Positions 1 to 9,030 of a stretch of 64,000 nucleotides of DNA are shown piece after piece. Location: the NCBI RefSeq assembly GCF_022414595.1, contig NZ_JADWYO010000010.1, forward strand, positions 1-64,000. The letters run 5' to 3'. A program made the translations under genes and the position numbers. Source of the DNA: Streptomyces sp. MUM 203J. Its GTDB lineage: Bacteria; Actinomycetota; Actinomycetes; Streptomycetales; Streptomycetaceae. How positions within the stretch are numbered: position 1 is the stretch's first letter; every line of letters starts with the position of its first letter. The notes beneath the pieces were generated by a model. That model did not search any database. It was not told where the DNA came from and saw only the letters and a program-made list of their open reading frames with translations.

Positions 1-106
1 CGAGCGTCTACGTGATCTACTCACCACCTGAAACCAAGTGGTGTTGCGACGACCCCTGGAACCCAAGGGGCGCTCACCGGGGCCCTGCCGTACCGGCACG
101 GGCGCG

Positions 107-829
107 CTACACGCCCACCGCTCCCAGCAGCGAACCCACCGCGTAGGTCACGCCCATCGCCAGTGCTCCGCCGCCCACCACCCGCACGACGGCCGGGCGG
201 GCGGGGGCGACGCCCAGGCGGGAGCTCCACCAGCCGGTGAGGGTGAGGGCGGCCAGCACCGACAGGACGGTGACCCAGACGCGGGCGGAGGCCGGGGGCA
301 GGACCATCGCCAGGAGGGGGAGCAGCGCGCCCACGGTGAAGGCGAGGAAACTGGCGCCCGCCGCATGCCAGGGGTTGGTCAGGGCGTCCGGGTCGATGCC
401 CAGCTCCACCCGGGCGTGGGCACGCAGCGCGTCCCGTTCGGTGAGCTGCTCGGCGGCCTCGCGGGCCACGGCACGCGTCAGTCCGCGTGCGGCCAGCAGG
501 TCGGTCAGCTCGTCCAGTTCCGCCGCCGGCTGCTCGCGGAGCTCCCGGCGCTCCAGGGCCAGCGCGGCCTTCTCGGAGTCGCGTTGCGTCGAGACCGAGA
601 CGTACTCCCCCACCGCCATGGACAGGGAGCCGGCCAGCAGGCCCGCGAGGCCGGCCGTCAGCAGCGTCGCGCGGTCGGTCGTGGCGCCCGCGACACCGAC
701 GACCAGGCCCGCGGTGGACACGATGCCGTCGTTGGCGCCGAGCACCGCGGCACGCAGCCAGTTCAGACGTGTGCCGAACCCGCTGTCGTGCGGTTCGTGC
801 GGGGCCTCGGCCGGGATCGGTTCCGTCAC
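107..829 (-). CDS. VIT1/CCC1 family metal transporter
   Basis: A 240-residue membrane protein of the VIT1/CCC1 family, which moves iron or manganese out of the cytosol. The family signature GANDGIVSTAGLVVG is near residues 30-45. Further hydrophobic stretches follow at about 55-75 and in the last 90 residues (three helices). Between them lies a charged, Glu/Arg-rich helical region (about 85-150), equivalent to the cytoplasmic metal-binding domain of plant VIT1. The GTG start at 829 is the first plausible one. The gene stands alone and is divergent from the RING-protein gene, with about 220 bp between them. Substrate specificity cannot be read from the sequence; the family assignment is firm. 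Confidence 0.9.
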   Translation of the reverse strand: MTEPIPAEAPHEPHDSGFGTRLNWLRAAVLGANDGIVSTAGLVVGVAGATTDRATLLTAGLAGLLAGSLSMAVGEYVSVSTQRDSEKAALALERRELREQPAAELDELTDLLAARGLTRAVAREAAEQLTERDALRAHARVELGIDPDALTNPWHAAGASFLAFTVGALLPLLAMVLPPASARVWVTVLSVLAALTLTGWWSSRLGVAPARPAVVRVVGGGALAMGVTYAVGSLLGAVGV

Positions 830-1046
830 GGAACAGAGCGTCCCACCAGCCTCGCCGCGCCGGTACCAACGGCACGCCTCACGCGGCCGTTTAATGCGTG
901 GCCGTGTCGCACGCGCGTTCCCTAGACTCCCCGCGTGCGGGGACGGCTCCGCCGACGTGCTTCCTTCTCCAACCCTTCAGGTGGATCCACAGCGCGTCCA
1001 CTCTCCGTCCCCGCTTCTCCGTTTCTTCTCTGCTGGGGGGATCTGC

Positions 1047-3638
1047 TTGTCCGTTCCCGGGCCCCTGCTGGAGGCCGTGCTGCTCCGGCGGCTGCGCACC
1101 GTCTACGTCGACGCCGCCGCGCCCCGCCCCGGCGACCCGTCGACCGCCGAGGGGCTGGCCGCCCTGGAGGCCGAGCTGCTCGACCGGGGCTTCGCGCCCG
1201 GCAGACGGCTGCGGGACGCGCTCGCCCGGCTGGGCCCCGCGGGGCTGGCCGAGGCCGGGAAGCGGCTGCTGGTCCTGCTCGACGCGGAGCTGGGCGCCGA
1301 CCGGACGCACACACCGCTGTTCCGGGGCTTTCCGCACTCCGTCCCGGACGACACGTTCCAGCTGTACGTGGACCGGGTGTTCACCCTGCTGCTCCAGGCG
1401 CCCGACCAGCCGTGCGTGCTGTGCGGGACGGTGGGGTCGGTGCGGCCCGTCACGCCCTGCGCGCATCTGGTGTGCCGTGGCTGCTGGGACGGGGGTGACT
1501 ACTCCGGCTGCCCGCTGTGCCATCGGCGGATCGACGGTGCCGACCCCTTTCTGAAGCCGTCGCCGGTCACGCGGTCACCGGAGGTTCCGGCCCGGCCGCT
1601 TCAGCCGCTCGACCTGGGGTCGGCCGGCCCGGCCGCCGACGCCGCGCGGACGCTCGGCGTGCTGCTCGCCCGCCGGACGCCGCTGTCGCCGCAGGACAGG
1701 GACGACCTGAAGCTGCTCGTGGGACACGCGCCCGCCGCGCTCGACTGGCTGCCGCGGGACGTTCCCGTACGGGAGTCGAAAGCGCTGGTCCTGGGGCGGC
1801 TGCTGCTCGCGCCGCGCACCCGGGACGCCGTGACGGCGCTGCTGCCCGAGCAGCTGACCACGGCGACCGACGTACTGCGGCTGCTGGCCGTGCTGTCGGG
1901 CGGGGAAGCGGATCTGCTGGCGCCGCCCCGGTTCCGGACGCCCCGCCGCGGTCTGCGCCGCACACTGCTCCGCGTGCTCGACGGGCTGCCGGTCGACTCG
2001 CTCGTGGAGGACCTGCTGCGCCACCCCGTCCTGTGGAAACGCGCGGGCGAGAGCCTTCATCCGTTCGAGTGGCATGCCCGTCACCCCAGGGCGGCGCTGG
2101 CGTTCGCGCTGGTCCGGGGCACCGACCTGGACTCCGTGTCGTTCGGGGACGCGCTGCGGGCAACCGCCGCCGAGCACCCGGCGGCCGTGCGGATCGAGGG
2201 CACGCGGCTGCGGGCGCGCACCTGGGGCGGCCGGGTCGAGGCGGCGCTGAGCGGCGGCGACCCCGACGGCGCGCTGCTGCCGCTGGCCGAGCGGCCGGGT
2301 GAACTGCTGCGGCGACTCGACCAGCTGCTGCGGCTGTACGGGGAGGCGGGGCCGGGCCCCGAGGCCCTGCGGCGGATCGCCCTGCACATTCCGCATGCCG
2401 GGGCGGGGCCGCTGCTCGCGGCGTACGGGCGGCTGCGGGCGCGCCATCTGCCCGGACACCGCCGGGTGTTCTTCCCACGCGGCCAGGTGGCCCGGTCGTA
2501 CGCGGTCGACGACACCCGTCCGCCGCTGCCCGCCGCCGTCACCCGGCGGGTGTGCGGGCTGCTGGAGGCGGAGGCGCTGCGCCGGCTGGTCCCGCAGGAC
2601 AGGGCGGACCGCTACCGGCTGGCCGTACTGGACACGGGCCTGGCCGGGGTCGCCGTGCCGTCGGCCCAGAGCGGGACGGCGAAGGCGGCGGTCTCGGTGC
2701 CGCGCGGCAGCACACTGCCGCTGCCGCCGGGCGAGGTGCTGCGGCTGTTCCTGCACTGGACGCAGCCGCCGCGCACCCGCGTCGACCTGGACCTGTCGGC
2801 CGCGCTGTACGGCGCCGACTGGTCGTACCGGGGGCTCTGCGACTACACCCGGCTCGTGTACGGGAAACGGGCTGCCGTCCACTCCGGCGACCTGACCTCC
2901 GCGCCCGCGCCGGACGGGGCGACCGAGTACGTGGACCTGGACCTCGCGGCGCTCCGCGAGGCGGGAGTGCGGTTCGTCGTGCCCACCGTCCTCAGCTTCG
3001 ACGACATCCCGTTCGATCAGCTCCCGGACGTCTTCGCCGGCTTCATGAGCCTGTCCTCCCGCGGCGGGCGCGGCTCCGCCTACGACCCGAGGACCGTGCG
3101 CCAGCGGTACGACCTGGCAGGCGAGTCACGCGTACAGGTGCCGCTGCTGGCCGACCTGGAGGAGCGGACGTTCCTGTGGACCGATGTGCACCTGTCGTCC
3201 TCCGGCGGCCACCACAGCGTGGGGCGCCACCGGACCGGCCTGGGGCGGATCGGCGAGGACCTGTCCGGGTACTTCGCCTCCGGCCGTACGACACTGTGGG
3301 ACGTGGCGGTGTGGCATGCCGCCGCCCGCGCGGAGGAGACCGTCGTCGTACGGGACGGTGAACTGCTGCATTACACGCGGCGGCTGGGCGAGACGCTCGG
3401 CGGCTTCGCCCGGCGCATCCGCACGGGCGGAGAGCCGGACCTGCTGCGGCAGGCGGACTCCCCGGCGGCGGAGGCCGGGCGGGCCGCTTCGCACAAGCGG
3501 GTGCTGCTGGCGCTGGTGGACGGGGACGTGGCCCCGGAGGGGGCGTCGGGGACCGTGTACCGGCTGCTGCCGGGGGCGGTGGACGGCTGCGGCCTGGCCC
3601 AGGCGGCGGCCGGGGACCTCGTGGCGGAGCTCGGCTGA
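1047..3638 (+). CDS. RING-finger protein with TerD-like C-terminal region (MXAN_6230/SCO0854-type)
   Basis: Predicted 863 residues from a TTG start at 1047, chosen because a G-rich Shine-Dalgarno run lies 6 nt upstream and the protein becomes well behaved there (LSVPGPLLEAVLLRRL). The open frame continues far upstream but looks non-coding. Residues about 122-158 form a RING-like zinc site: CVLC, then CAHLVCRGC, then CPLC. Residues about 170-560 are Leu/Arg-rich and probably helical. Residues about 563-745 resemble TerD: FLHWTQPPRTRVDLDLSA, then a SGDLTSAP stretch, then YVDLDLAALREAG. RING domains are rare in bacteria. This matches my memory of an NCBI family named MXAN_6230/SCO0854. A role in a Ter-linked stress or ubiquitin-like process is inference only. 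No ubiquitin-like or E2 gene is adjacent. Confidence 0.8.
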   Translation: MSVPGPLLEAVLLRRLRTVYVDAAAPRPGDPSTAEGLAALEAELLDRGFAPGRRLRDALARLGPAGLAEAGKRLLVLLDAELGADRTHTPLFRGFPHSVPDDTFQLYVDRVFTLLLQAPDQPCVLCGTVGSVRPVTPCAHLVCRGCWDGGDYSGCPLCHRRIDGADPFLKPSPVTRSPEVPARPLQPLDLGSAGPAADAARTLGVLLARRTPLSPQDRDDLKLLVGHAPAALDWLPRDVPVRESKALVLGRLLLAPRTRDAVTALLPEQLTTATDVLRLLAVLSGGEADLLAPPRFRTPRRGLRRTLLRVLDGLPVDSLVEDLLRHPVLWKRAGESLHPFEWHARHPRAALAFALVRGTDLDSVSFGDALRATAAEHPAAVRIEGTRLRARTWGGRVEAALSGGDPDGALLPLAERPGELLRRLDQLLRLYGEAGPGPEALRRIALHIPHAGAGPLLAAYGRLRARHLPGHRRVFFPRGQVARSYAVDDTRPPLPAAVTRRVCGLLEAEALRRLVPQDRADRYRLAVLDTGLAGVAVPSAQSGTAKAAVSVPRGSTLPLPPGEVLRLFLHWTQPPRTRVDLDLSAALYGADWSYRGLCDYTRLVYGKRAAVHSGDLTSAPAPDGATEYVDLDLAALREAGVRFVVPTVLSFDDIPFDQLPDVFAGFMSLSSRGGRGSAYDPRTVRQRYDLAGESRVQVPLLADLEERTFLWTDVHLSSSGGHHSVGRHRTGLGRIGEDLSGYFASGRTTLWDVAVWHAAARAEETVVVRDGELLHYTRRLGETLGGFARRIRTGGEPDLLRQADSPAAEAGRAASHKRVLLALVDGDVAPEGASGTVYRLLPGAVDGCGLAQAAAGDLVAELG

Positions 3639-3817
3639 GGCGGCGGGCGGCCACCGGGGCCCGGGTGCGCGTCGGCACGGCCTTCGCGACGGGGGCGCCC
3701 AACCGGTGTGCGGGGAGCGGCGGGTGCTCCGTTCGCGCTCCGGCCCGTGTCGACGGCGGCTGCGGACGGGGCGCCCGGTTCGGAGAGTGTCGGTGGCGGG
3801 CTCTATTCTCGTTGACC

Positions 3818-4816
3818 ATGCTCGACGACCCGACGACAGCAGCAGCGTGGCCGACCGCCTACCCGCAGGGATATGCGGTGGTCGACGTGGAGACCACCGG
3901 GCTCTCCTCGCACGACCGGATAGTGTCGGCTGCCGTCTACCGGCTCGACGCGCGGGGCGAGGTCGAGGACCACTGGTACACGCTGGTCAACCCGGAGCGG
4001 GATCCCGGCCCGGTGTGGATCCACGGGCTGACGGCGGACATGCTGGCGTCGGCGCCGGTCTTCCCCGACGTGGCGGCGGAGTTCTCCGCGCGGCTCCAGG
4101 ACCGGGTGCTGGTCGCGCACAACGCGTTCTTCGACTGGTCGATGATCTCCCGCGAGTACGCGCGGGCCGAGCGCACCGCGCCCGTGCGGCAGCGTCTGTG
4201 CACCATCGCGCTGGCCCGGGAGCTGCGGCTGCCGCTGCCGAACATGAAGCTGGAGTCGCTGGCCGCGCACTTCGGAGTCGTACAGCGCCAGGCGCACAAC
4301 GCGCTGGACGACGCGCGCGTGCTGGCGGAGGCGTTCCGGCCGAGCCTGCACACTGCGGCGGAGCAGGGCGTGCGGCTGCCGTTGCTGGAATGCCGGCCGC
4401 TCGTCGAGTGGACCTCGCCCGCGCCCGCGTCGCCGTCGGGGGCCACGCCCCGGATCGGCCGTCAGGCGTCGTACGGGTGGCGGCCCTCACGCAAGCGCCC
4501 GGCGTGCCCGTACCCCAACCCCGGCCGCTACGAACCGGACGAGCCTCTCAAGCAGGGCATGCGGGTGGCGTTCTCCGGCGACACCTCCGTCGAGCGGGAG
4601 CTGCTGGAGGACCGCACGACCGAGGCGGGCCTGCACGTGGCGACCAGCGTGTCCCGGCTTACCAGCCTGCTCGTCACCAACGACCCGGACGCCGGCACGT
4701 CCAAGGTGGCCAAGGCAAGGGCCTACGGCACGCCGGTCGTCGACGAGGCCGCCTTCACCCAGCTGCTGCGGGACGTCGCACCGGCAGACCCTCCGGTGCG
4801 GCCCGCGAACGGGTGA
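3818..4816 (+). CDS. DEDDh 3'-5' exonuclease with C-terminal BRCT domain
   Basis: A 332-residue DnaQ-fold exonuclease. Exo I is VVDVETTGL (the D-x-E pair), Exo II is in VLVAHNAFFDW, and Exo III is HNALDDARV with its catalytic His and Asp, so this is the DEDDh class. After a variable linker the last 90 residues (GMRVAFSGDTSVERELLED onward, with TSLLVTNDPDAGTSKVAKA) look like a BRCT domain as in DNA ligase, usually a protein or DNA-nick binding module. Such DnaQ-BRCT proteins are common in actinomycetes and are thought to act in repair or proofreading beside the replicative exonuclease. The ATG at 3818 begins just before the fold. Probably monocistronic. Confidence 0.88.
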   Translation: MLDDPTTAAAWPTAYPQGYAVVDVETTGLSSHDRIVSAAVYRLDARGEVEDHWYTLVNPERDPGPVWIHGLTADMLASAPVFPDVAAEFSARLQDRVLVAHNAFFDWSMISREYARAERTAPVRQRLCTIALARELRLPLPNMKLESLAAHFGVVQRQAHNALDDARVLAEAFRPSLHTAAEQGVRLPLLECRPLVEWTSPAPASPSGATPRIGRQASYGWRPSRKRPACPYPNPGRYEPDEPLKQGMRVAFSGDTSVERELLEDRTTEAGLHVATSVSRLTSLLVTNDPDAGTSKVAKARAYGTPVVDEAAFTQLLRDVAPADPPVRPANG

Positions 4817-4999
4817 CCGCCGGGCGTGCCCTCCCGGCGCGCGGGCGCCGTGCGGCCCGAGCGGCGACGGCGGCTTCCACCCGGGTGACCCGGCCCCGGC
4901 CCTCTGCACCCGGGAACGGCTGGGTGAGGACTTCCTGAGCCGTGCGGCGTTCCAGCCGAAGGACGCGGGTACCACGCGGGCTGCCTGACGGCGCGAAGG

Positions 5000-5044
5000 C
5001 CGCTCTCCCGCTGCCCCACGGCGGGGTCCGAGCCGGGAGAGCGG
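5000..5044. terminator. bidirectional hairpin terminator
   Basis: An 11-bp perfect inverted repeat, CCGCTCTCCCG at 5000-5010 and CGGGAGAGCGG at 5034-5044, lies between the convergent exonuclease and Cys-rich protein genes. It has no U tract, as is usual in Streptomyces. Confidence 0.6.
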
Positions 5045-5064
5045 GGTGCCGAAGGGGCCGTCGG

Positions 5065-5313
5065 CTACACCGCGGAGCCGACCTTGTCCACGATGCCGGC
5101 CTTGCCCTCCGCACGGGCGCAGTGCGCGCCGCAGTACCAGTGCCCGTCCGCCTCGACGCCCTGGCCGATGATCTGTACCCGGCAGTGCTCGCAGATGGGG
5201 GCCATGCGGTGGATCGCGCAGGCGAACGAATCGAAGACGTGGCGTGCCCCGTCCCGGGTCTCGACGGTGAAGGCCAGCTCGTAGTCGTTCCCACACACTT
5301 CGCAACGTGTCAT
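5065..5313 (-). CDS. small Cys-rich metal-binding protein (metallothionein-like)
   Basis: An 82-residue protein starting MTRCEVCGNDYELAF. It has CEVC at the N-terminus, CEHC in the middle and a C-terminal CGAHCARAEGK, together with several His residues. That is enough ligands for one or two zinc sites. The pattern resembles small actinobacterial proteins annotated as prokaryotic metallothionein or zinc-ribbon proteins. The start could instead be the ATG three codons upstream (5322). It is monocistronic and convergent with the exonuclease gene. Metal binding is inferred from the cysteine pattern; the physiological role is unknown. Confidence 0.65.
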   Translation of the reverse strand: MTRCEVCGNDYELAFTVETRDGARHVFDSFACAIHRMAPICEHCRVQIIGQGVEADGHWYCGAHCARAEGKAGIVDKVGSAV

Positions 5314-5577
5314 AGGCCGCATCGTCGGGGGCGGAGGGAACGCTCGCAAGCTGACATCGCCACGCCGGCCTCGGGTTCCCCCTGGTCGGCGTAGCGACGC
5401 CGCCGACGGGCAGATCCTCGCTCGCACCCGTGTCCGCCCCTCACCGCGCCGGGCCCCGCCGGGCCGGATCCAGCGGGCCGGAGCGGAGCAGCGATGCCGC
5501 ATGCCCCCGGTGGGCGCCGGTGTGCGACGACCGGGGGCGGGGGCGGCTCCTCCCGGGGGCGGAGGTACGGTCATGGG

Positions 5578-6363
5578 GTGTACCGCTTCCTGTTGTCCCG
5601 GCAGTGGGTGATCCTCACCCTCGTCGCCCTCGTCCTCATCCCCGTGATGGTCGAGCTGGGCTTCTGGCAGTTCCACCGGCACGAACGCCGGGTCGCCCAG
5701 AACGCCCTGATCGAGGACAACCTGACGGTGGAGCCGGTGCCCGTGACCGAACTCACCTCGCCCGGCCACACGGTTCCCCGTGGGGACTACTGGCGGCATG
5801 TGACGGCCACCGGCACCTTCGACACCGGGGACGAGGTCGTGGTCCGCCGCCGGACGAACGCGGACGACCGCGTCGGCTTCCACGTGCTGACTCCGCTGGT
5901 CCTCGACGACGGGCGGACCGTCCTGGTGAACCGTGGCTGGGTGCCGGCCGGGCCCGACCAGCGGGCGTTCCCGGAGGTCCCGCCCCCGCCGGAGGGGCGG
6001 ATCACGGTGACCGGGCGGCTGATGGCCGACCAGACCACGCACAGCAGCGGCATCAAGGACCTGCAGGGGCTGCCGCCCCGGCAGGTCATGCTGATCAACA
6101 GCGAGCAGCAGGCGGAGCTGCTGGGGCGTACGGTGCTGGGCGGCTACCTGGACATGACGGCGCCCGAGCCGTCGGGCGGGTCACCGGAGCCGGTTCCCGA
6201 GCCGGATCACGACTCGATCGGTGCGCACATGGCGTATGCGGTTCAGTGGTGGCTGTTCGCGGCGGGGGTGCCCGTGGGGTGGGTGATCCTGGTCCGGCGG
6301 GAGCGGCGGGACCGGGCGGCGGCCGCGGCGGGCGCGGACCGGGTGCCGGAGCCCGTCGACTAG
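5578..6363 (+). CDS. SURF1 family cytochrome oxidase assembly protein
   Basis: A 261-residue SURF1 protein. It has an N-terminal membrane helix (about residues 6-26), the family motif ELGFWQFHRHERR just after it, a periplasmic-side domain containing VLVNRGWVPAG, and a second helix near residues 220-240 (AYAVQWWLFAAGVPVGWVIL). SURF1 proteins help insert heme a into cytochrome c oxidase. The GTG at 5578 is preceded by GGAGG at 5561-5565, and an ATG at 5573 is out of frame. The downstream GH15 gene begins 65 nt later on the same strand and is functionally unrelated. Confidence 0.92.
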   Translation: MYRFLLSRQWVILTLVALVLIPVMVELGFWQFHRHERRVAQNALIEDNLTVEPVPVTELTSPGHTVPRGDYWRHVTATGTFDTGDEVVVRRRTNADDRVGFHVLTPLVLDDGRTVLVNRGWVPAGPDQRAFPEVPPPPEGRITVTGRLMADQTTHSSGIKDLQGLPPRQVMLINSEQQAELLGRTVLGGYLDMTAPEPSGGSPEPVPEPDHDSIGAHMAYAVQWWLFAAGVPVGWVILVRRERRDRAAAAAGADRVPEPVD

Positions 6364-6428
6364 CGACCGCCCTCGGGGCGCATGGCAGGGCTGATTGGGG
6401 TTTCGTCGGCGCGGGAACACGCCAAAGC

Positions 6429-8213
6429 GTGACCCAACGTATCGAGGACTATGCCCTCATCGGGGATCTGCAGACCGCCGCGCTGATCGGCCGGGACGGA
6501 TCCGTCGACTGGCTCTGTCTTCCCCGCTTCGACTCGGGGGCATGCTTCGCCGCGCTGCTGGGCGACGAGAACAACGGCCACTGGCGGATCGCCCCCTCCG
6601 GGGCGCGTACCTGCACCCGGCGCGGCTATATGGGTGACTCCCTGGTCCTGGAGTCCGTGTGGGAGACCCGCACCGGCACGGTCCGGGTCGTGGACTTCAT
6701 GCCGCAGCGCGACCGCACCCCCGATCTGATGCGGATCGTGGAGGGGCTGAGTGGCCGGGTCGAGATGTCGGCGGTGCTGCGGCTGCGGTTCGACTACGGG
6801 TCGATCGTGCCGTGGGTGCGCCGCGCGGACGGTCAACGGGTCGCGGTCGCCGGGCCGGACGCCGTATGGCTGCGGTGTGAGCCACAGGTCAAGACGTGGG
6901 GTCAGCAGTACAGCACCTGGTCGTCCTTCACGGTCGGCGCCGGGGAACAGGTGGCGTTCTGCCTCACCTGGCATCCGTCGCACGAGCCGCGCCCGCCGCT
7001 GGTCGATCCGCGGGAGGCCCTGGCGCACACCCTGGAGGACTGGAAGTCCTGGGCTTCCCGGTGCGCCTACGAGGGCCCGCACCGGGAGGCGGTGATGCGG
7101 TCGCTGATCACGCTGAAGGCCCTCACCTACGCGCCGACGGGCGGCATCGTGGCCGCGCCGACGACGTCCCTGCCGGAGGAGATGGGGGGCGTACGGAACT
7201 GGGACTACCGCTTCTGCTGGCTGCGGGACGCCACACTCACCCTGCAGGCCCTGGTGTCGGCCGGGTACGGGGAGGAGGCCGCGGCCTGGCGCGACTGGCT
7301 GCTGCGGGCGGTGGCCGGCGACCCGGCTGACCTCCAGATCATGTACGGGCTGGCGGGCGAGCGGCGGCTGCCGGAGCTGGAGGTGCCCTGGCTGCGCGGC
7401 TACGGGGGCGCGCGGCCGGTGCGGATCGGGAACGAGGCGGTGAGCCAGCTCCAGCTGGACGTGTACGGGGAGGTGCTGGACGCGCTGCACCTGGCGCGGG
7501 AGGCGGGGATGCCGCCGGAGCGGCACGCGTGGGCCCTGCAGCTGAGCCTGCTCGGGTTCCTGGAGTCGACCTGGCGTCAGCCGGACGAGGGGCTGTGGGA
7601 GGTGCGCGGAGGGCGGCGGCACTTCGTGCACTCGAAGATCATGGCGTGGGCGGCGGCGGACCGCGCGGTGCGCACCCTGGAGGCCGACCCGGCACTGCCG
7701 GGCGATCCGGCCCGCTGGCGGGCGATGCGGGACGAGGTGCACCGGGAGGTGTGCGCACGGGGGTACGACCCGGCGCGCAACACGTTCACACAGTCGTACG
7801 GCTCCAGGGAGCTGGACGCGGCCGCGCTGCTGATCCCCCGGGTGGGCTTCCTGCCGCCGGACGACCCCCGGGTGGTGGGCACGGTCGACGCGGTACGGGA
7901 AGAACTGGGGGTGGGCGGTCTGGTGCGCCGCTACAGCGTGGACGGGCCGTCGGTGGACGGGCTGCCGGGTGGCGAGGGAACGTTTCTGGCCTGCTCGTTC
8001 TGGCTGGTGGACGCGCTGCGGTCGATCGGGCGGCGGGAGGAGGCGCGGGAGCTGTTCGCGCGGCTGCTGCGGCTGCGCAACGACGTGGGGCTGCTGGCGG
8101 AGGAGTACGACCCGGCGGCGGGCCGCCAGCTCGGCAACTTCCCGCAGGCGTTCAGCCATGTCGCCCTGGTGGTCGCGGCGGTCGCGCTGGCCGAGGAGGA
8201 CGCGGCAGGATAG
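6429..8213 (+). CDS. glycoside hydrolase family 15 protein (glucoamylase/trehalase-like)
   Basis: A 594-residue cytosolic protein (no signal peptide) starting at GTG 6429 with TQRIEDYALIGDLQTAALIG, the typical N-terminus of the actinobacterial GH15 group. An N-terminal beta-rich domain is followed by the (alpha/alpha)6 barrel. Recognisable barrel motifs are NWDYRFCWLRDATLTL and DEGLWEVRGGRRHFVHSK, which carries a conserved catalytic-region Glu. GH15 enzymes hydrolyse alpha-glucans, and some actinobacterial members are trehalases; the sequence alone does not separate these. The SDR-like gene begins only 4 nt after the stop, so the two are probably cotranscribed. Confidence 0.9.
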   Translation: MTQRIEDYALIGDLQTAALIGRDGSVDWLCLPRFDSGACFAALLGDENNGHWRIAPSGARTCTRRGYMGDSLVLESVWETRTGTVRVVDFMPQRDRTPDLMRIVEGLSGRVEMSAVLRLRFDYGSIVPWVRRADGQRVAVAGPDAVWLRCEPQVKTWGQQYSTWSSFTVGAGEQVAFCLTWHPSHEPRPPLVDPREALAHTLEDWKSWASRCAYEGPHREAVMRSLITLKALTYAPTGGIVAAPTTSLPEEMGGVRNWDYRFCWLRDATLTLQALVSAGYGEEAAAWRDWLLRAVAGDPADLQIMYGLAGERRLPELEVPWLRGYGGARPVRIGNEAVSQLQLDVYGEVLDALHLAREAGMPPERHAWALQLSLLGFLESTWRQPDEGLWEVRGGRRHFVHSKIMAWAAADRAVRTLEADPALPGDPARWRAMRDEVHREVCARGYDPARNTFTQSYGSRELDAAALLIPRVGFLPPDDPRVVGTVDAVREELGVGGLVRRYSVDGPSVDGLPGGEGTFLACSFWLVDALRSIGRREEARELFARLLRLRNDVGLLAEEYDPAAGRQLGNFPQAFSHVALVVAAVALAEEDAAG

Positions 8214-8217
8214 GCAC

Positions 8218-8973
8218 ATGGATCTTGGACTGAAGGACCGGGTGTACGTGGTGACGGGCGCCTCGCGGGGGCTCGGCCACGCCTCGGCGAAGGCGCTGGT
8301 CGCGGAGGGCGCGAAGGTCGTCGTCTCCTCGCGGGACGCGAAGGCGGCCGAGGACGCGGCGGTCGAACTGGGTCCGCAGGCGGTCGGGGTGGCGGCGGAC
8401 AACGCGGACCCGACCGCTCCGGACATGCTGATCGCGGCGGCCCGCGCGCACTTCGGCGGCTTCGACGGCGTCCTGGTCAGCGTGGGCGGCCCGGCGCCTG
8501 GCTGGGCGGCGGACAACACGGACGAGCAGTGGCGGACGGCGTTCGAGTCGGTGTTCCTCGGCGCGGTGCGGATGGCCAGGGCGGCGGCGGCAGCGCTGCC
8601 GGAGGGCGGGGTGATCGGCTTCGTCCTGTCGGGTTCGGTGCACGAGCCGATCCCCGGCCTGACCATCTCCAACGGGCTGCGGCCCGGGCTCGCGGGATTC
8701 GCCAAGTCGCTGGCGAACGAGGTGGGGCCGCAGGGCATCCGGGTGGTGGGCCTGCTGCCGGGCCGGATCGACACGGACCGGGTACGGGAGCTGGACACAC
8801 TGTCCGGCGACCCGGCGGCGGCGCGGGCCGGGTCGGAGGCCCGGATTCCGCTGCGGCGGTACGGGGCGCCGGAGGAGTTCGGCCGTGCGGCGGCGTTCCT
8901 GCTGTCACCTGCGGCGTCGTATGTGACAGGGGTCATGGTCCCGGTGGACGGCGGGGCGCGGCACGGGTTCTGA
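8218..8973 (+). CDS. SDR-fold protein lacking the catalytic Tyr and Lys
   Basis: A 251-residue Rossmann-fold short-chain dehydrogenase relative. The nucleotide-binding motif TGASRGLG is near residues 13-20, and the C-terminal SDR signature PVDGGARHGF is present. In the active-site region, where classical members have YxxxK, this protein reads LTISNGLRPGLAGF, so the alignment puts Ser for Tyr and Arg for Lys. A Ser remains in LSGSVHE. A recurring SDR subgroup has the same SN..R arrangement, so this is probably a real subfamily and not damage. It may bind NAD(P) without classical oxidoreductase chemistry. It lies 4 nt downstream of the GH15 gene. Confidence 0.85.
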   Translation: MDLGLKDRVYVVTGASRGLGHASAKALVAEGAKVVVSSRDAKAAEDAAVELGPQAVGVAADNADPTAPDMLIAAARAHFGGFDGVLVSVGGPAPGWAADNTDEQWRTAFESVFLGAVRMARAAAAALPEGGVIGFVLSGSVHEPIPGLTISNGLRPGLAGFAKSLANEVGPQGIRVVGLLPGRIDTDRVRELDTLSGDPAAARAGSEARIPLRRYGAPEEFGRAAAFLLSPAASYVTGVMVPVDGGARHGF

Positions 8974-8996
8974 CGTTCCGTCCTTGGGGTGGGGCC

Positions 8997-9030
8997 GTGA
9001 CGGGGGGCGCCCCGGGGCACTGCCCGTCAC
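8997..9030. terminator. hairpin between convergent genes
   Basis: GTGACGGG at 8997-9004 pairs with CCCGTCAC at 9023-9030. It separates the SDR-like gene from the Asp23 operon and overlaps the stop codon of the latter's last gene. Confidence 0.5.

Noticed and set aside
929..944. CTCCCCGCGTGCGGGG upstream of the RING gene, which also resembles a CRISPR-repeat core
   Set aside because: Only the short hairpin core is present, with neither the 5' nor the 3' repeat ends and no second copy; a plain GC hairpin is the simpler reading.
6360..9020. An 886-codon open frame on the minus strand across the GH15 and SDR-like genes
   Set aside because: It is the mirror of two well-supported plus-strand genes; its product is low-complexity (His/Arg/Pro-rich) with no domain. 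Similar long antisense frames at 19136-20956, 21800-23743, 26488-28545 and 35303-36691 were dropped for the same reason; they are a by-product of high GC.
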